A DNA stretch of 64,000 nt, taken from the NCBI RefSeq assembly GCF_040436405.1, contig NZ_AP031575.1, positions 372,001-436,000 of the forward strand, read 5' to 3'. Source of the DNA: Marinomonas sp. THO17. GTDB lineage: Bacteria; Pseudomonadota; Gammaproteobacteria; Pseudomonadales; Marinomonadaceae. Made by a program: the position numbers and the translations under genes. Shown here one piece after another: positions 19,727 to 28,875 of the stretch. Below the pieces are notes generated by a model. It did not search any database and had not been told where the DNA came from. It was given only the letters and a program-made list of their open reading frames with translations. Position 1 is the first letter of the stretch, and each line of letters opens with the position of its first letter.

Positions 19727-20008
19727 ATGAACTTCAAAGAAATGATCGACAATATGTCACCGGAAGTCTACGCCAGCCTGAAACAAGCTGTAGAGCTAGG
19801 GAAATGGCCGAATGGTGTACGCCTGACAGAGGAACAAAAAGAATTGTGTTTACAGGCAGTGATTACCTACGATTACACCAATAAATCGGAAGAGCAAAGG
19901 GTCGGTTATATTGATACTCAGGTTCATCAGGGCTGTGATAGTAAGCAGTCAACTAACGAACATGAAACCATCAAATGGGTCAATAACTCAGCAGAAGGCC
20001 ATTCTTAA
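19727..20008 (+). CDS. YeaC-like DUF1315 protein
   Basis: 93-aa cytoplasmic protein of family DUF1315 (YeaC). The core is SPEVYASLKQAVELGKWPNG followed by LTEEQKELCLQAVI. Function unknown. It overlaps the DUF2797 gene by one base (TAATG), a pairing often seen in gammaproteobacteria. RBS AAAGAGAGC is present. Confidence 0.85.
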   Translation: MNFKEMIDNMSPEVYASLKQAVELGKWPNGVRLTEEQKELCLQAVITYDYTNKSEEQRVGYIDTQVHQGCDSKQSTNEHETIKWVNNSAEGHS

Positions 20009-20832
20009 TGCTGCAAGGTCAGGTCCGTAAAATGAAGGTTGAGGCGATTGATGGCAAGGTACAATATCAACTTAACCTGAATGATCAAACACAACAGATG
20101 AACGACCTATTGGGGCAAAGGATACGTCTGGATTTCAGCGGTGATATTCATTGCATTCATTGTCACAAAAAGACCAAAAAGTCATTTAGCCAGGGTTATT
20201 GCTTTAACTGTTTTCGTAAACTGGCCGCTTGTGATACCTGCATCATGAGCCCGGAAAAATGTCATTTTCATTTGGGTACTTGCCGAGAGCCTGAATGGGC
20301 AGAGCAATATTGCATGCAAAGCCATTATGTTTATTTGGCCAATTCTTCTGCCTTAAAAGTGGGTATTACCCGTGGCGATCAACTGCCTATTCGTTGGATA
20401 GACCAAGGCGCCACTCAAGCCAGAGCCATTTTCCGCGTTGAGAATCGTCGTTTATCAGGTTTGGTAGAAAGCTTATTTAAATCCGAAGTGGCAGACAAAA
20501 CCAATTGGCGTAACATGCTAAAAGGTTCAGATTTGGTATTGGACCTTGAGGCAGAACAAGAACGTTTGATTGGTCAGCTTTACGAAGGTTTGGATGCGCT
20601 GCAGCAAGAATTCGGTCTGCAAGCCATTATTGACTTGTCTGATCAAAACCATACTCATGAATTTACCTACCCAGTGTTGGAGTATCCTACCAAGATCACC
20701 AGTTTGAATGCAGAAAAAACGCCCACCATAGAAGGGGTGTTAATGGGCATCAAGGGGCAATATTTGATACTCGACACAGGTGTGATCAATTTACGCAAAT
20801 ACACAGGTTACCAAGCCAGCCTCAGTTTCTAG
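20008..20832 (+). CDS. DUF2797 protein with cysteine-rich N-terminal region
   Basis: 274-aa protein of family DUF2797. Residues about 50-105 carry many cysteines and histidines (CIHCHKK, GYCFNCFRKLAACDTC, CHFHLGTC), suggesting one or two zinc sites. A GIY-YIG-like strand YVYLANSSALKVGITR follows at about 108-123. Function is unknown; the GIY-YIG resemblance is only a pattern match. It starts inside the stop of the DUF1315 gene and ends 10 bases before pepN. Confidence 0.83.
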   Translation: MLQGQVRKMKVEAIDGKVQYQLNLNDQTQQMNDLLGQRIRLDFSGDIHCIHCHKKTKKSFSQGYCFNCFRKLAACDTCIMSPEKCHFHLGTCREPEWAEQYCMQSHYVYLANSSALKVGITRGDQLPIRWIDQGATQARAIFRVENRRLSGLVESLFKSEVADKTNWRNMLKGSDLVLDLEAEQERLIGQLYEGLDALQQEFGLQAIIDLSDQNHTHEFTYPVLEYPTKITSLNAEKTPTIEGVLMGIKGQYLILDTGVINLRKYTGYQASLSF

Positions 20833-20842
20833 GAGAGGGATT

Positions 20843-23476
20843 ATGAAAGAGAGTCAACCGTCAGCGATTTATCTGAAAGACTACAAAGTGCCTCCTTTTT
20901 TGATTGATAAAACAGAGTTAACCTTTGAATTAGATGAAGCCACGACTGTGGTCACATCCAAGTTGCACATGCGCCGCAATCCAGATTCAAAAGAAAATAC
21001 CGCGCCTTTGGTACTGGATGGCGGTGAAGATGTGAAGCTGGTTGCTCTTGCTATGGATGATTATGTGTTGCCATCTGGTGAATATCAGCTGCTGAACAAT
21101 CAGCTTATTATCACAGCGACAGCAGACAGTTTCGTATTGACCTGTGAAACATTGATAGAACCACAAAATAATACGCGCTTAGAAGGACTGTACCGTTCTT
21201 CCTCAATGTTTTGTACTCAGTGTGAAGCAGAGGGATTCCGTCACATTACCTATTATCTTGATCGCCCAGATGTGATGTCAGTATTCACCACACGTATTAT
21301 TGCCGATGCCGAAAAATACCCTGTGATGCTGTCTAACGGTAATGAAATTTCCCGTGAAATATTAGAGGACGGAAAAACCTCCGTGGTATGGCACGATCCA
21401 TTCCCCAAACCCGCATACTTGTTTGCTTTGGTAGCGGGTAATCTAGCAGTCAAAAACGATATTTTTGTGACTCAAAGTCAGCGGCAAGTAAAGTTACAGA
21501 TTTTCACCGAAGCGCACAACATAGATAAAGTCGATTACGCTATGGAAGCCTTAAAACGATCCATGCGCTGGGACGAAGAAGTCTATGGTCGAGAGTACGA
21601 TCTGGACATCTTTATGATAGTCGCGGTGGATGACTTTAATATGGGGGCAATGGAAAACAAGGGGTTGAATATCTTTAATTCCTCTTGTCTATTAGCCAGT
21701 CCTAAAACCACAACGGACGACACTTATTTGCGTGTTGAAGCCATTGTTGCACACGAATACTTCCATAACTGGTCTGGTAACCGGGTAACCTGTCGTGATT
21801 GGTTTCAATTAAGCCTAAAAGAAGGCTTTACCGTTTTCCGTGATCAGAGTTTTTCGTCGGATATGCATTCTGGCACAGTCAAGCGTGTCGAAGACGTGTC
21901 TTTCTTGAAAACAGCGCAGTTTGCCGAGGATGCAGGCCCAATGGCGCATCCTGTTCGTCCCGCGTCATTCATTGAAATCTCTAATTTTTATACCTTAACC
22001 GTGTATGAGAAAGGTGCAGAAATTGTGCGTATGATTCATACCTTATTAGGGGCTAGAAATTTCCGTAAAGGATCGGATTTATATTTTGAACGCCACGATG
22101 GCCAAGCCGTTACCTGTGATGACTTTGTGGCCGCCATGCAAGATGCTTCTGGGGTGGATCTAACGCAATTTAAACGTTGGTATTCTCAAGCTGGCACACC
22201 GCAAATTCGTGTTACTGATGAATACGATGAGCAAAATCAAATCTATCGTCTGACCCTGCAACAAGATACACCCGCTACGCCAGGTCAACCCACCAAATTA
22301 CCCCTGCACATTCCTGTACGTGTGGGATTACTGGATCAGTCAGGTAAGGCTCTCAAGGCTGCTTTTATGGGGCAATCTGCCGACGAACATTTGCTTGAAT
22401 TGACGGATGCTGAACAGGTATTTGAATTCGCTCAAGTGGCAAGTAAACCTGTGCCGTCTTTACTAAGAGGTTTCTCTGCGCCGGTGAAATTGTCTTATGA
22501 TTATTCTTCCTCGGATCTGTTGTTACTCCTGTCCGCCGATAAAGACGGTTTCAATCGTTGGAATGCAGGGCAACAACTAGCGGTAAATGAACTCAATATT
22601 TTGATTGAGCAAGCGATTGCCGGAGAGGCCATGTCGTTATCCTCACATTTGGTGGAAGGTTATAAGGCATTATTGCAAGATGCTCGCTTAGACCCTGCTA
22701 TGGTGGCTTTGATCTTAAATCTGCCAAGTCAGGCTTATTTATCCGAGTTGGCTCAGGTGATTCACCCTAACGCCATTAAGCAAGCACGCCACTATCTGAA
22801 AAAACAAATCGCGCAAGCTTTGCAAGCAGAATTTGCCAAAGCCTATCAAGAACACCAAGTCACAGGCCCATACCAAGCTCAGGCAGCTGACATAGCAAGC
22901 CGTTCACTCAAGAATCTTGCCTTATCTTACTGGTTAGAAAGCGATGATAATGAGGCTAAGCAAGCCGTCGTGAGTCAATTTGAATCAGCCGACAACATGA
23001 CAGATCAGTTTGCGGCTTTGTCGATAGCGGTAGATTATGGCCATGATAAAGCGGATAGTCTGCTGGATACCTTCTATCAACAATGGCGCGATGAGCCTTT
23101 GGTGGTGAACAAATGGTTAATGCTGTGTGCTGGCCGTGAACAAGAATACGCTATTGCAAAAGTATCAGGCTTGATGTCACATGAAGCATTTGATCTTAAA
23201 AATCCAAATAAAGTGCGCTCACTCTTAGGTGGATTTGGTCAAAATGTTGCGGCGTTCCATCACCCTGATGGCAGCGGTTACCGCTTCTTGGCCGATCAAA
23301 TATTGGTTTTGGATAAACGTAATCCACAAATTGCATCACGTCTTTGCACACCATTAACGCGCTGGAAGAAAATGGCGCCGGAATTGAGTGTAAAAATGAA
23401 AGCTGAACTCGAACGTATTATGACGGAAGATTTGTCCAAAGACGTTTACGAAGTGATTTCAAAAAGCCTCGCTTAG
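20843..23476 (+). CDS. pepN: Aminopeptidase N
   Basis: 877-aa M1-family zinc aminopeptidase, cytoplasmic. The substrate-recognition GAMENKG starts at residue 268. The zinc site is H304-E305-x-x-H308 with the third ligand E327, the same spacing as in E. coli PepN. The full four-domain length is present and no frameshift was seen. GAGAGGG precedes the ATG. A clear intrinsic terminator follows. Confidence 0.97.
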   Translation: MKESQPSAIYLKDYKVPPFLIDKTELTFELDEATTVVTSKLHMRRNPDSKENTAPLVLDGGEDVKLVALAMDDYVLPSGEYQLLNNQLIITATADSFVLTCETLIEPQNNTRLEGLYRSSSMFCTQCEAEGFRHITYYLDRPDVMSVFTTRIIADAEKYPVMLSNGNEISREILEDGKTSVVWHDPFPKPAYLFALVAGNLAVKNDIFVTQSQRQVKLQIFTEAHNIDKVDYAMEALKRSMRWDEEVYGREYDLDIFMIVAVDDFNMGAMENKGLNIFNSSCLLASPKTTTDDTYLRVEAIVAHEYFHNWSGNRVTCRDWFQLSLKEGFTVFRDQSFSSDMHSGTVKRVEDVSFLKTAQFAEDAGPMAHPVRPASFIEISNFYTLTVYEKGAEIVRMIHTLLGARNFRKGSDLYFERHDGQAVTCDDFVAAMQDASGVDLTQFKRWYSQAGTPQIRVTDEYDEQNQIYRLTLQQDTPATPGQPTKLPLHIPVRVGLLDQSGKALKAAFMGQSADEHLLELTDAEQVFEFAQVASKPVPSLLRGFSAPVKLSYDYSSSDLLLLLSADKDGFNRWNAGQQLAVNELNILIEQAIAGEAMSLSSHLVEGYKALLQDARLDPAMVALILNLPSQAYLSELAQVIHPNAIKQARHYLKKQIAQALQAEFAKAYQEHQVTGPYQAQAADIASRSLKNLALSYWLESDDNEAKQAVVSQFESADNMTDQFAALSIAVDYGHDKADSLLDTFYQQWRDEPLVVNKWLMLCAGREQEYAIAKVSGLMSHEAFDLKNPNKVRSLLGGFGQNVAAFHHPDGSGYRFLADQILVLDKRNPQIASRLCTPLTRWKKMAPELSVKMKAELERIMTEDLSKDVYEVISKSLA

Positions 23477-23501
23477 TCTTGGTCAGGCAGGTTTATAAGA
23501 T

Positions 23502-23550
23502 AAAAAGCCAGTTAGTATTGTCACCTATGACTTAACTTACTGGCTTTTTT
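23502..23550 (+). terminator. Intrinsic terminator after pepN
   Basis: AAAAAGCCAGTTAG pairs with a CTTAACTTACTGGCTTTTTT arm (one bulge) and ends in a run of six T. Confidence 0.8.
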
Positions 23551-23640
23551 ATACTTTTTGCAATAATTCTCTTTACGTCTTTTTTGCATTCTATACTTAA
23601 ATCTGGCATAAGGTTTAACTACCTTGGGATTAAGGAGCGA

Positions 23641-25092
23641 ATGATGAAACTAAGTATGGCATTATGGGTTCCGGTTGCAATTGGCTTATTGTTATCAGGT
23701 TGCAGCAGTCAAAGTACCAGTACGAGTGATCAAACCAGCAGTGAAGAAGTGTCTGGACAAGTCGCAAATCCCATCCAAGCATCCTCATCTCAATCCAATT
23801 CAGAAATACTGCGTCTTAACCAAGTGTTGGCGGACAATGAAGCAGAATTACAGCGACTTGCCAGTTTATTGGACGCAAAAGACAGTCAAATTGCACAGTT
23901 ACAGTCCTCTGAGAACAATGCTGAAATCTTATTGGAATTGGAGAATGAAAAAACACAACGAACTGCTTTAGAAGCTCAATATCAAGCATTGCAGCTTGAA
24001 AATAATCAGCTAAAAGACAATATACAGGCGTTAGCTTTGGAGAACACGGCACTTAATGAACAATTGGGGCAGTTAGCAAGCCAATCTAGTCAAGGTGAAG
24101 AATGGCAACAAAACTACCTTTCAGCATTGGATGAAAAAAATTCCTTACAGCAGCAAGTGTCACAATTACGTCAGCAAAATAATGTCTTGGCAAGTCAATT
24201 AGCGGCCGCTCGTGAAGCGCATCAAGCGCTTAGAGAGCAGTATAATCAGCTATCAACTGCTCCCTCTGAATCCAATGAGTTAGAACAAGCTCAAGCTCAA
24301 CAAATTGCCTCTTTACAAACGAGTATTGCTAATTATCAGGAAAAAATTCGTCAGCAGGAAAGGGCATTAGCGGATTATCGATCACAAGTGATTGCCTTAG
24401 AAGGGGCCATTGATGGTCATGCCGACCTGGAAGCGCGCTGGTTGGCAATGGATCAAAAACTCGCTACAGCACAAGCGAACAATACTCGCCTTGCTCAAGA
24501 GTTGGCGACTGCGCAAGCCAGCTTGAATGAGAAAAATCAGCAAGTGACGGATCTTAATGCTGCTTTAGCAAAGCTAAAAAATGACCTTGGTGTGTTAGAA
24601 AATGACACCATTTCTTTACAAGCCGAAAGTCAATCTATGGATTTGCAGCTCGCCTCTACAATCCGTGCTGTGAACTGGCAACTGCCTAGTGAAATGGCGT
24701 TAAACGACACCTTTGAAATATTGGTCACTGCCGTGGTTGCTCAACCTGTATTAGGGCAGAGTTACGAAGCCGAATTAATTACTGACAGTGAAATTCAAAT
24801 GATCAGCAATGCTAAGGTCAGAGCCAATGTGCAAGCAGGCCAATTGCAATGGCGATGGCGTGTGGCTGGTTTAAACGAAAAACCTGAAGCGGTTTTGCAT
24901 CTTCAGGTTCGCCAGCAAATGAGCTTTAAAAACCAAAGCATACCAAGACTGGTATACCAAGAAAGCGAGAGCCTAGCCCTCATCAACACCAATTTATTTG
25001 ATAAATATGGCTATTGGACTATTGCCATTTTACTTGGCTTACTAGGGGGATTCTTAATTGGCCGCATCAATAAGGGCAAAGCGCCTAGCTAA
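23641..25092 (+). CDS. Coiled-coil lipoprotein with C-terminal membrane helix
   Basis: The ATG at 23641 follows AAGGAGCG and gives 483 aa; the open frame from 23584 has no ribosome site. The N-terminus is a lipoprotein signal ending in LLSGC. Residues about 55-345 are a long glutamine- and leucine-rich coiled coil with heptad-like spacing. A small beta-rich domain follows. A hydrophobic helix, YWTIAILLGLLGGFLIG, sits near the C-terminus before a basic tail. Lipidation at one end and a membrane helix at the other would let it bridge outer and inner membranes. No family is recognised and the function is unknown. Confidence 0.75.
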   Translation: MMKLSMALWVPVAIGLLLSGCSSQSTSTSDQTSSEEVSGQVANPIQASSSQSNSEILRLNQVLADNEAELQRLASLLDAKDSQIAQLQSSENNAEILLELENEKTQRTALEAQYQALQLENNQLKDNIQALALENTALNEQLGQLASQSSQGEEWQQNYLSALDEKNSLQQQVSQLRQQNNVLASQLAAAREAHQALREQYNQLSTAPSESNELEQAQAQQIASLQTSIANYQEKIRQQERALADYRSQVIALEGAIDGHADLEARWLAMDQKLATAQANNTRLAQELATAQASLNEKNQQVTDLNAALAKLKNDLGVLENDTISLQAESQSMDLQLASTIRAVNWQLPSEMALNDTFEILVTAVVAQPVLGQSYEAELITDSEIQMISNAKVRANVQAGQLQWRWRVAGLNEKPEAVLHLQVRQQMSFKNQSIPRLVYQESESLALINTNLFDKYGYWTIAILLGLLGGFLIGRINKGKAPS

Positions 25093-25151
25093 GTGAGTGA
25101 AGCTGACTAAAAACGTTATTTTAGCAAACTAATCGTCTAGCCACATACAAC

Positions 25152-25186
25152 AAAGCCAACCTTCTAACGAGGGTTGGCTTTTTTTT
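25152..25186 (+). terminator. Intrinsic terminator after the coiled-coil lipoprotein gene
   Basis: Perfect stem AAAGCCAACC / GGTTGGCTTT with a 10-base loop and a run of eight T. It marks the end of backbone sequence; the toxin-immunity block begins just after it. Confidence 0.9.
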
Positions 25187-25240
25187 ACAGCAAGAATATA
25201 AGTAACTGTAATTGTTAAAGGTAAAGAGGGTTATGAGTAA

Positions 25241-25498
25241 TATAATGGAAATAATGTCCGCATAAATTTTGATATCGATGATCCTAATTCTGTTTTAGAA
25301 GTACCTAAAACATCAGATTTCTTGAATGATATTGGTGGTCCAACGGCATTAGGTGGTGCTCGCCAGCGTACTCCAAGTGAGTCTCTTCCAGTGGGAACTA
25401 AAAATCCTTCGGTAGAGAAATTAGATGGTGCGACTTTACCAAAGGGTATTTCTACAAGTAAAAATGTTAAGGGTAGTGATTTTGAAAAGTCTGAATAA
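25241..25498 (+). pseudogene. Module 1: 5'-truncated polymorphic toxin tail
   Basis: Eighty-five codons without a plausible start, open after an in-frame TAA at 25238. The frame continues upstream of that stop (reads GYE, stop, YNGNN), so it looks like a broken C-terminal end of a larger secreted protein. The product is polar and glycine-rich around DIGGPTALGGARQR and is not assigned to a toxin family. The stop overlaps the start of the next gene by 17 bases, as is usual for toxin-immunity pairs. That it is a CdiA-CT remnant is inferred from the neighbouring modules. Confidence 0.5.
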
Positions 25499-25925
25499 AG
25501 CTGTTGTTAAACTTATTGACCTAATTAGTGGAAATTATAATGAAGTTTTAAGTGGTAATCCATGGAGAATGGAGGAGTTCGAGCATTTCGAAAATACATA
25601 TATTAATCCTTTGTCTGATGAAGATAAGATCAAGGTTTTCCGTAAGGCATATGACCTATTGGGATCAGAAAATCTTGCTGATAATATTAAACAGCTATTT
25701 TATTTAGCATCAATTTATGGGGTTAAATTTTCTAATGAATATATAGATATATTGCAGAACGAAACCTCAGCTAAAAAGAAAGAAGTTTTTTTTAAAAAAG
25801 CTCATTACTATATTGAAGAAAGGTGGTCTAGTTCTGCAAAATTGGCATTGTCAAGTGATGCTAAAAAAATGATTGACGATTTATGCAAAGAATATGGGCT
25901 CAACTCTCCGTTTGATTGGAAATAA
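25482..25925 (+). CDS. Module 1: putative immunity protein
   Basis: Small acidic helical protein read from TTG 25482 (147 aa; AAGGG 8 bases upstream). An ATG at 25464 in the same frame is an alternative. It overlaps the end of the toxin tail. The sequence is AT-rich relative to the backbone and no family is recognised. The immunity role is inferred only from its position and size. It would act in the cytoplasm by binding the cognate toxin domain. Confidence 0.55.
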   Translation: MKSLNKAVVKLIDLISGNYNEVLSGNPWRMEEFEHFENTYINPLSDEDKIKVFRKAYDLLGSENLADNIKQLFYLASIYGVKFSNEYIDILQNETSAKKKEVFFKKAHYYIEERWSSSAKLALSSDAKKMIDDLCKEYGLNSPFDWK

Positions 25926-25944
25926 TTTAACAAGTCGTCCCTAA
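25925..25944 (+). repeat. Degraded junction motif, copy a
   Basis: ATTTAACAAG followed by TCGTCCCTAAA. It resembles the AATTTAACAAGACACCC motif at 40995 and 31641. The module 1 stop codon lies inside it. Confidence 0.4.
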
Positions 25945-26108
25945 ATAATGGCTTTTTTATTCTAAAGAGCCATTTCATTTTCTAGCCTTCGCAGCAATTA
26001 GGCTTGTACTAATTCCATCCCGCTATAAAAGCCACACCAGATCAAGACAAAATTAAGCCACTTCAGCAGCTTACGAAGGTTTTGACCACAGGAAAAAAAT
26101 TTAGTAGG

Positions 26109-26184
26109 GCATCCATCCTAAAATATTAATTTTTCTAATAAGTTAAGAGTTTTATTAGTGGTCGAGAAGACACCTATGACAACT
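26109..26184 (+). repeat. 75-bp junction repeat R, copy 1 (divergent)
   Basis: Begins CATCCATCCTAAAATATT and ends in GAAGACACCTATGAC. It shares most positions with copies at 28801 and 34251, where the last 40 bases code for the start of a CdiA segment (VKNLIGDREDTYD). Here it is fused directly to a toxin fragment in another frame. Confidence 0.75.
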
Positions 26185-26425
26185 ACAAGAAGCGATTAAT
26201 CTTGGTGAAGTCAAGAATGTGAAGATTATTACACCTCAGCAGGTTCAGAATGAACTAACATCTGACTTAGAAAAAGCTCAGAAACGTTTTGATATGCATC
26301 CTAGTGAAACGAATAGTGACAAAGTAGATAGCGCTCAGATGCGATTAGATAATGCCAAACGTGACAATGAATGTATAATTTCGGGTGGTTGTGTTCCTTC
26401 AAAATTTATTGAAAAGGCTGAATAA
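26180..26425 (+). pseudogene. Module 2: truncated copy of the ART-like CdiA-CT toxin
   Basis: Eighty-one codons (longest ATG frame 26219) matching the last 80 residues of the 1,074-residue protein ending at 37592: QEAIN-GEVK, KIITPQQV, LTSDLEKAQKRFDM and NECIISGGCVPSKF are shared. The upstream part of the toxin is missing. Repeat R is joined to it with a frame change and a TGA. Divergence from the long copy clusters in one stretch (about residues 28-50 of the ATG frame). It is probably inactive. The stop overlaps the immunity ATG by one base. Confidence 0.75.
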
Positions 26426-27132
26426 TGTCATCATTTGAAGAGCTAGTTGGAGAGAAAATTTATCATATACTCTATTCTTACGAGGATAAGTATGGGAATG
26501 AATTTGAAGATCGTGATGACCTTCTTTTGTGTGAAGATGAAGATATTCCCTTAGAGCGAGTTAAAAAGCTGAAGCTCTTAATCTCTTATGGTTCATCTGA
26601 TAAAGAAGTGATAATCGCCTTTGAAGCAGCCAAGCTATTATGTGCTTGGGGAGAAGTTGAAGGGATTAAATACATGAAATATTTCATGGAAAAATACTAT
26701 GGTGATCTTCGTTCATCGTACCCTATGTCACATCATCGTTTGTATGGCTATGACACAACAGTTGAAGAGATAGAAGAGGTTATTATGTGTTATCAGGCGC
26801 GATGGAGTGATCGTTTGGCGGCACAGGGTAACTCAATTTGTCCTGAAATAAGGCATATTGTTACTTTAATACTGAATAGAGCGAAGCTCTGTGAACATAA
26901 TATGCTAGGTATAATCCAAGAGATAAAACAAGAAAAATGGCACTATTTCGATACCCAATTAAAAGAATGCATGATTGCTTATCTAGAAAAAGAAGATCAA
27001 TCACGCAATAGCTATTGGAATACCATCGATCTGAAAGTTTTTTTTGAAGAACGGGATCCGGAATTTTTATCAAAAATTGAAGAGAAATATGGGGTTATTG
27101 ATATTCCTGACTCTGTAAGAAATCAGATCTGA
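26425..27132 (+). CDS. Module 2: putative immunity protein, 235 aa, copy 1
   Basis: Acidic, helix-rich 235-aa cytoplasmic protein directly after the ART-like toxin tail (TAATG overlap). The sequence from residue ~23 to the end is identical to the gene at 37592; only the first 22 residues differ. Alternating amphipathic helices (for example IAFEAAKLLCAWGEVEGIKYM) suggest a HEAT-like repeat immunity fold, but no family is recognised. Its 3' end overlaps the convergent NADAR gene by 38 bases. Confidence 0.65.
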   Translation: MSSFEELVGEKIYHILYSYEDKYGNEFEDRDDLLLCEDEDIPLERVKKLKLLISYGSSDKEVIIAFEAAKLLCAWGEVEGIKYMKYFMEKYYGDLRSSYPMSHHRLYGYDTTVEEIEEVIMCYQARWSDRLAAQGNSICPEIRHIVTLILNRAKLCEHNMLGIIQEIKQEKWHYFDTQLKECMIAYLEKEDQSRNSYWNTIDLKVFFEERDPEFLSKIEEKYGVIDIPDSVRNQI

Positions 27133-27634
27133 GTTGTGTTAGTATTTTGCCGAGAAGATTTAGTCCTTTCCAGTTTTTTTGTTCTAGTATGAGTGGATCT
27201 GTTTTATGTAGGCCGACACCCCATATAGTGTCAACAGGGCTTGATTCTACTAATAACGATGGTGCTGTTTTTAAAAGCTTTTTCATAAATTTGGGGTTTT
27301 GAGAGAATTTTGCTTCGTTTCCAGTGTAAACGATTTCTTCTCTATGACTCTCCCAAATAGTATCGTCATAATTTTTGATTAGTCTTCCAATTGCTTTTTG
27401 CTGCTTTGGATCATCACTAGATAGGATGAGACCAGCAGCGTTCTGATCATTAAAAAGAATTGCTTTTTTATACATCATATATTGTTCAGCGGAATTAAAA
27501 GTTGTTCCTTCTATTTTGAAAAGGCAAGGTTCCCACTGACTAAAAGTGCCACTCCAAAAAAAATAATACTTTCTATCTGGTGAATAACTCATTGATTTCG
27601 ACTTTATTAAGATATTTGAATATGCAATATTTGC
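26492..27634 (+). repeat. 1.14-kb duplicated block (immunity + NADAR), copy 1
   Basis: No difference was seen between 26492-27634 and 37659-38801 (constant offset 11,167). Scattered substitutions begin on both sides: a T/C change at 26491 and an A/G change at 27635. Similarity then continues to about 27751. This is a recent duplication or gene conversion tract. Confidence 0.9.
27095..27592 (-). CDS. NADAR (YbiA-like) family protein, copy 1
   Basis: 165-aa cytoplasmic protein of the NADAR / YbiA superfamily. The diagnostic core FNSAEQYMMYKKAILF (about residues 31-46) is followed by WESHREEIV, the AKFSQNP segment and WGVGLHKTDP. Some NADAR proteins remove ADP-ribose from guanine and pair with DarT-type toxins; YbiA handles riboflavin intermediates. 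The gene converges on, and overlaps, the immunity gene of an ART-like toxin, which favours the ADP-ribose role here. The protein is identical to the copy at 38262. Confidence 0.85.
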   Translation of the reverse strand: MSYSPDRKYYFFWSGTFSQWEPCLFKIEGTTFNSAEQYMMYKKAILFNDQNAAGLILSSDDPKQQKAIGRLIKNYDDTIWESHREEIVYTGNEAKFSQNPKFMKKLLKTAPSLLVESSPVDTIWGVGLHKTDPLILEQKNWKGLNLLGKILTQLRSDFLQSQEYQ

Positions 27635-27701
27635 AAATGATGCTTTATCGTATTGTAAAACATTTCAATGAAATTATGAACTTAATGAGGAACCTAACGT
27701 A

Positions 27702-27726
27702 AATTTAGCAAAACACTCACCTTAAG
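27702..27726 (+). repeat. Junction motif, copy b
   Basis: AATTTAGCAAAACACTCACC then TTAAG. It matches the AACAAGACACCCACCTTAA family of element-end motifs and lies at the downstream border of module 2. The duplicate at 38869 differs by two bases. Confidence 0.55.
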
Positions 27727-27784
27727 TTATTTCTAAGGCTAAATCCAGCAATTGAGCTTTTTTGTTACTACTGAAAAAGCATAA

Positions 27785-28042
27785 ACCACCATCAGCTTTG
27801 GTAGTGTCACCGTTGGCGGCAGCAATCTAGGCGAACAAGCACAAATTTCTTTTGGAGAAACAGAAAAACGAGTTATGTTAGGAGTTAAAACAGGTAATGC
27901 TACAGAAAGCAGCAACCAAAGTAAGATCTTCGATGCGTGTCAGCTAGGACAAGGCGTAGGCTGTGGTGGTAATGCAGACGATGCAGGTTATAAGAATTCT
28001 CAAGCTCCCACGCAAATTTATACCATACAACCAAAAGAGTAA
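27785..28042 (+). pseudogene. Module 3: CdiA scrap fused to an unassigned toxin tail
   Basis: Eighty-five codons, open after TAA at 27782, with no plausible start. The first 20 residues (SFGSVTVGG..LGEQAQIS) match the internal CdiA segment ATIGLGNVTVGGDDINEQAQ seen at 35457. The rest, ending QAPTQIYTIQPKE, is a different C-terminal tail with the cysteines of FDACQLGQGVGCGG. It is therefore an internal deletion joining the CdiA stalk to a toxin end. The toxin activity is not recognised. Confidence 0.6.
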
Positions 28043-28047
28043 TACGG

Positions 28048-28668
28048 ATGGCGTTAACAAGAGGAAAACAAATTGAACTGCTTTGTAAGGAAATTGCCAA
28101 TGACTATGAGGGATGGGAGTATTCAGCTAAAACATTTAAAGATAAAAGATTAAAGCATACAGATAAGGTGATTATATTTCGTTGGACTGGAAGCTCTATA
28201 TCTGTGTCTAGTCAGCCTATTGTCGGTATATTAAATAAAAAGATAGAGTTGGTATGGAAGATTTTGAATAAAGGAAAAACTGACAGAACCCAATTTCTAC
28301 GAATTATGCGTCCCGGAAGCGATGTTCACCCACATCGCAATCGTATAACGGATTTAGAGAAAGATAATGCCGAGGAATACATTCGCGAAGTGTTGGATAT
28401 TGGCATACGCATGTTGGATGAAAACTGGGATTTTAGCAGTGAAGAAGCTTTGTTGCGCAACCTGCCCGGTTTACTTGAAGATGATTTAGGAACTCGCTAT
28501 TGCATTGCTCAGATGTTATTGGGTGATTTTGATTACATTGAACGTTTTTACAATGATGAAATAGAGACAATCCGCCCAAAACGTAAAAAAGACCTTGAAA
28601 CCATCATCGAACATATTCCTGAGTTTAAGGATAAATATGAAAAGCAAGGAATACTTTTCAAGGTGTAA
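28048..28668 (+). CDS. Module 3: putative immunity protein, 206 aa
   Basis: Lies 5 bases after the module 3 toxin tail (ATACGG before ATG). 206 aa, mixed alpha/beta, with a beta-rich N-terminal half (VIIFRWTGSSISVSSQPIVG) and a helical C-terminal half. No family is recognised. The immunity role is inferred from position. It is followed by a strong terminator that recurs after other modules. Confidence 0.55.
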   Translation: MALTRGKQIELLCKEIANDYEGWEYSAKTFKDKRLKHTDKVIIFRWTGSSISVSSQPIVGILNKKIELVWKILNKGKTDRTQFLRIMRPGSDVHPHRNRITDLEKDNAEEYIREVLDIGIRMLDENWDFSSEEALLRNLPGLLEDDLGTRYCIAQMLLGDFDYIERFYNDEIETIRPKRKKDLETIIEHIPEFKDKYEKQGILFKV

Positions 28669-28747
28669 AACTAATAAATAATAATTGAGTGACTCACACG
28701 TTTTAGTTCTCGTCATTTTTAAAGAGATAAGGCAATCATCTTCTTCT

Positions 28748-28779
28748 AAAGCTCAATCCTATGATTGAGCTTTTTTGTT
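28748..28779 (+). terminator. Intrinsic terminator after module 3 (recurrent type)
   Basis: Perfect 11-bp stem AAAGCTCAATC / GATTGAGCTTT with a CTAT loop, then TTTG and TTTTT. A near-identical terminator follows module 4 at 31562, and degraded copies lie near 27752 and 41064. Confidence 0.9.
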
Positions 28780-28800
28780 TTTCTTGAAGGAATTTAGCAG

Positions 28801-28875
28801 ACATCCATCCTAAAATATTCATATTTTCAATAAGTTAAGAATCTCATTGGTGATCGGGAAGACACCTATGACAAC
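28801..28875 (+). repeat. 75-bp junction repeat R, copy 2
   Basis: Identical or nearly so to 34251-34321 over 70 bases. It lies just after the module 3 terminator and leads into a CdiA stalk fragment. A TAA followed by GTTAAGAATCTC sits at its centre, so the CdiA frame is cut at its 5' side. Confidence 0.85.
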
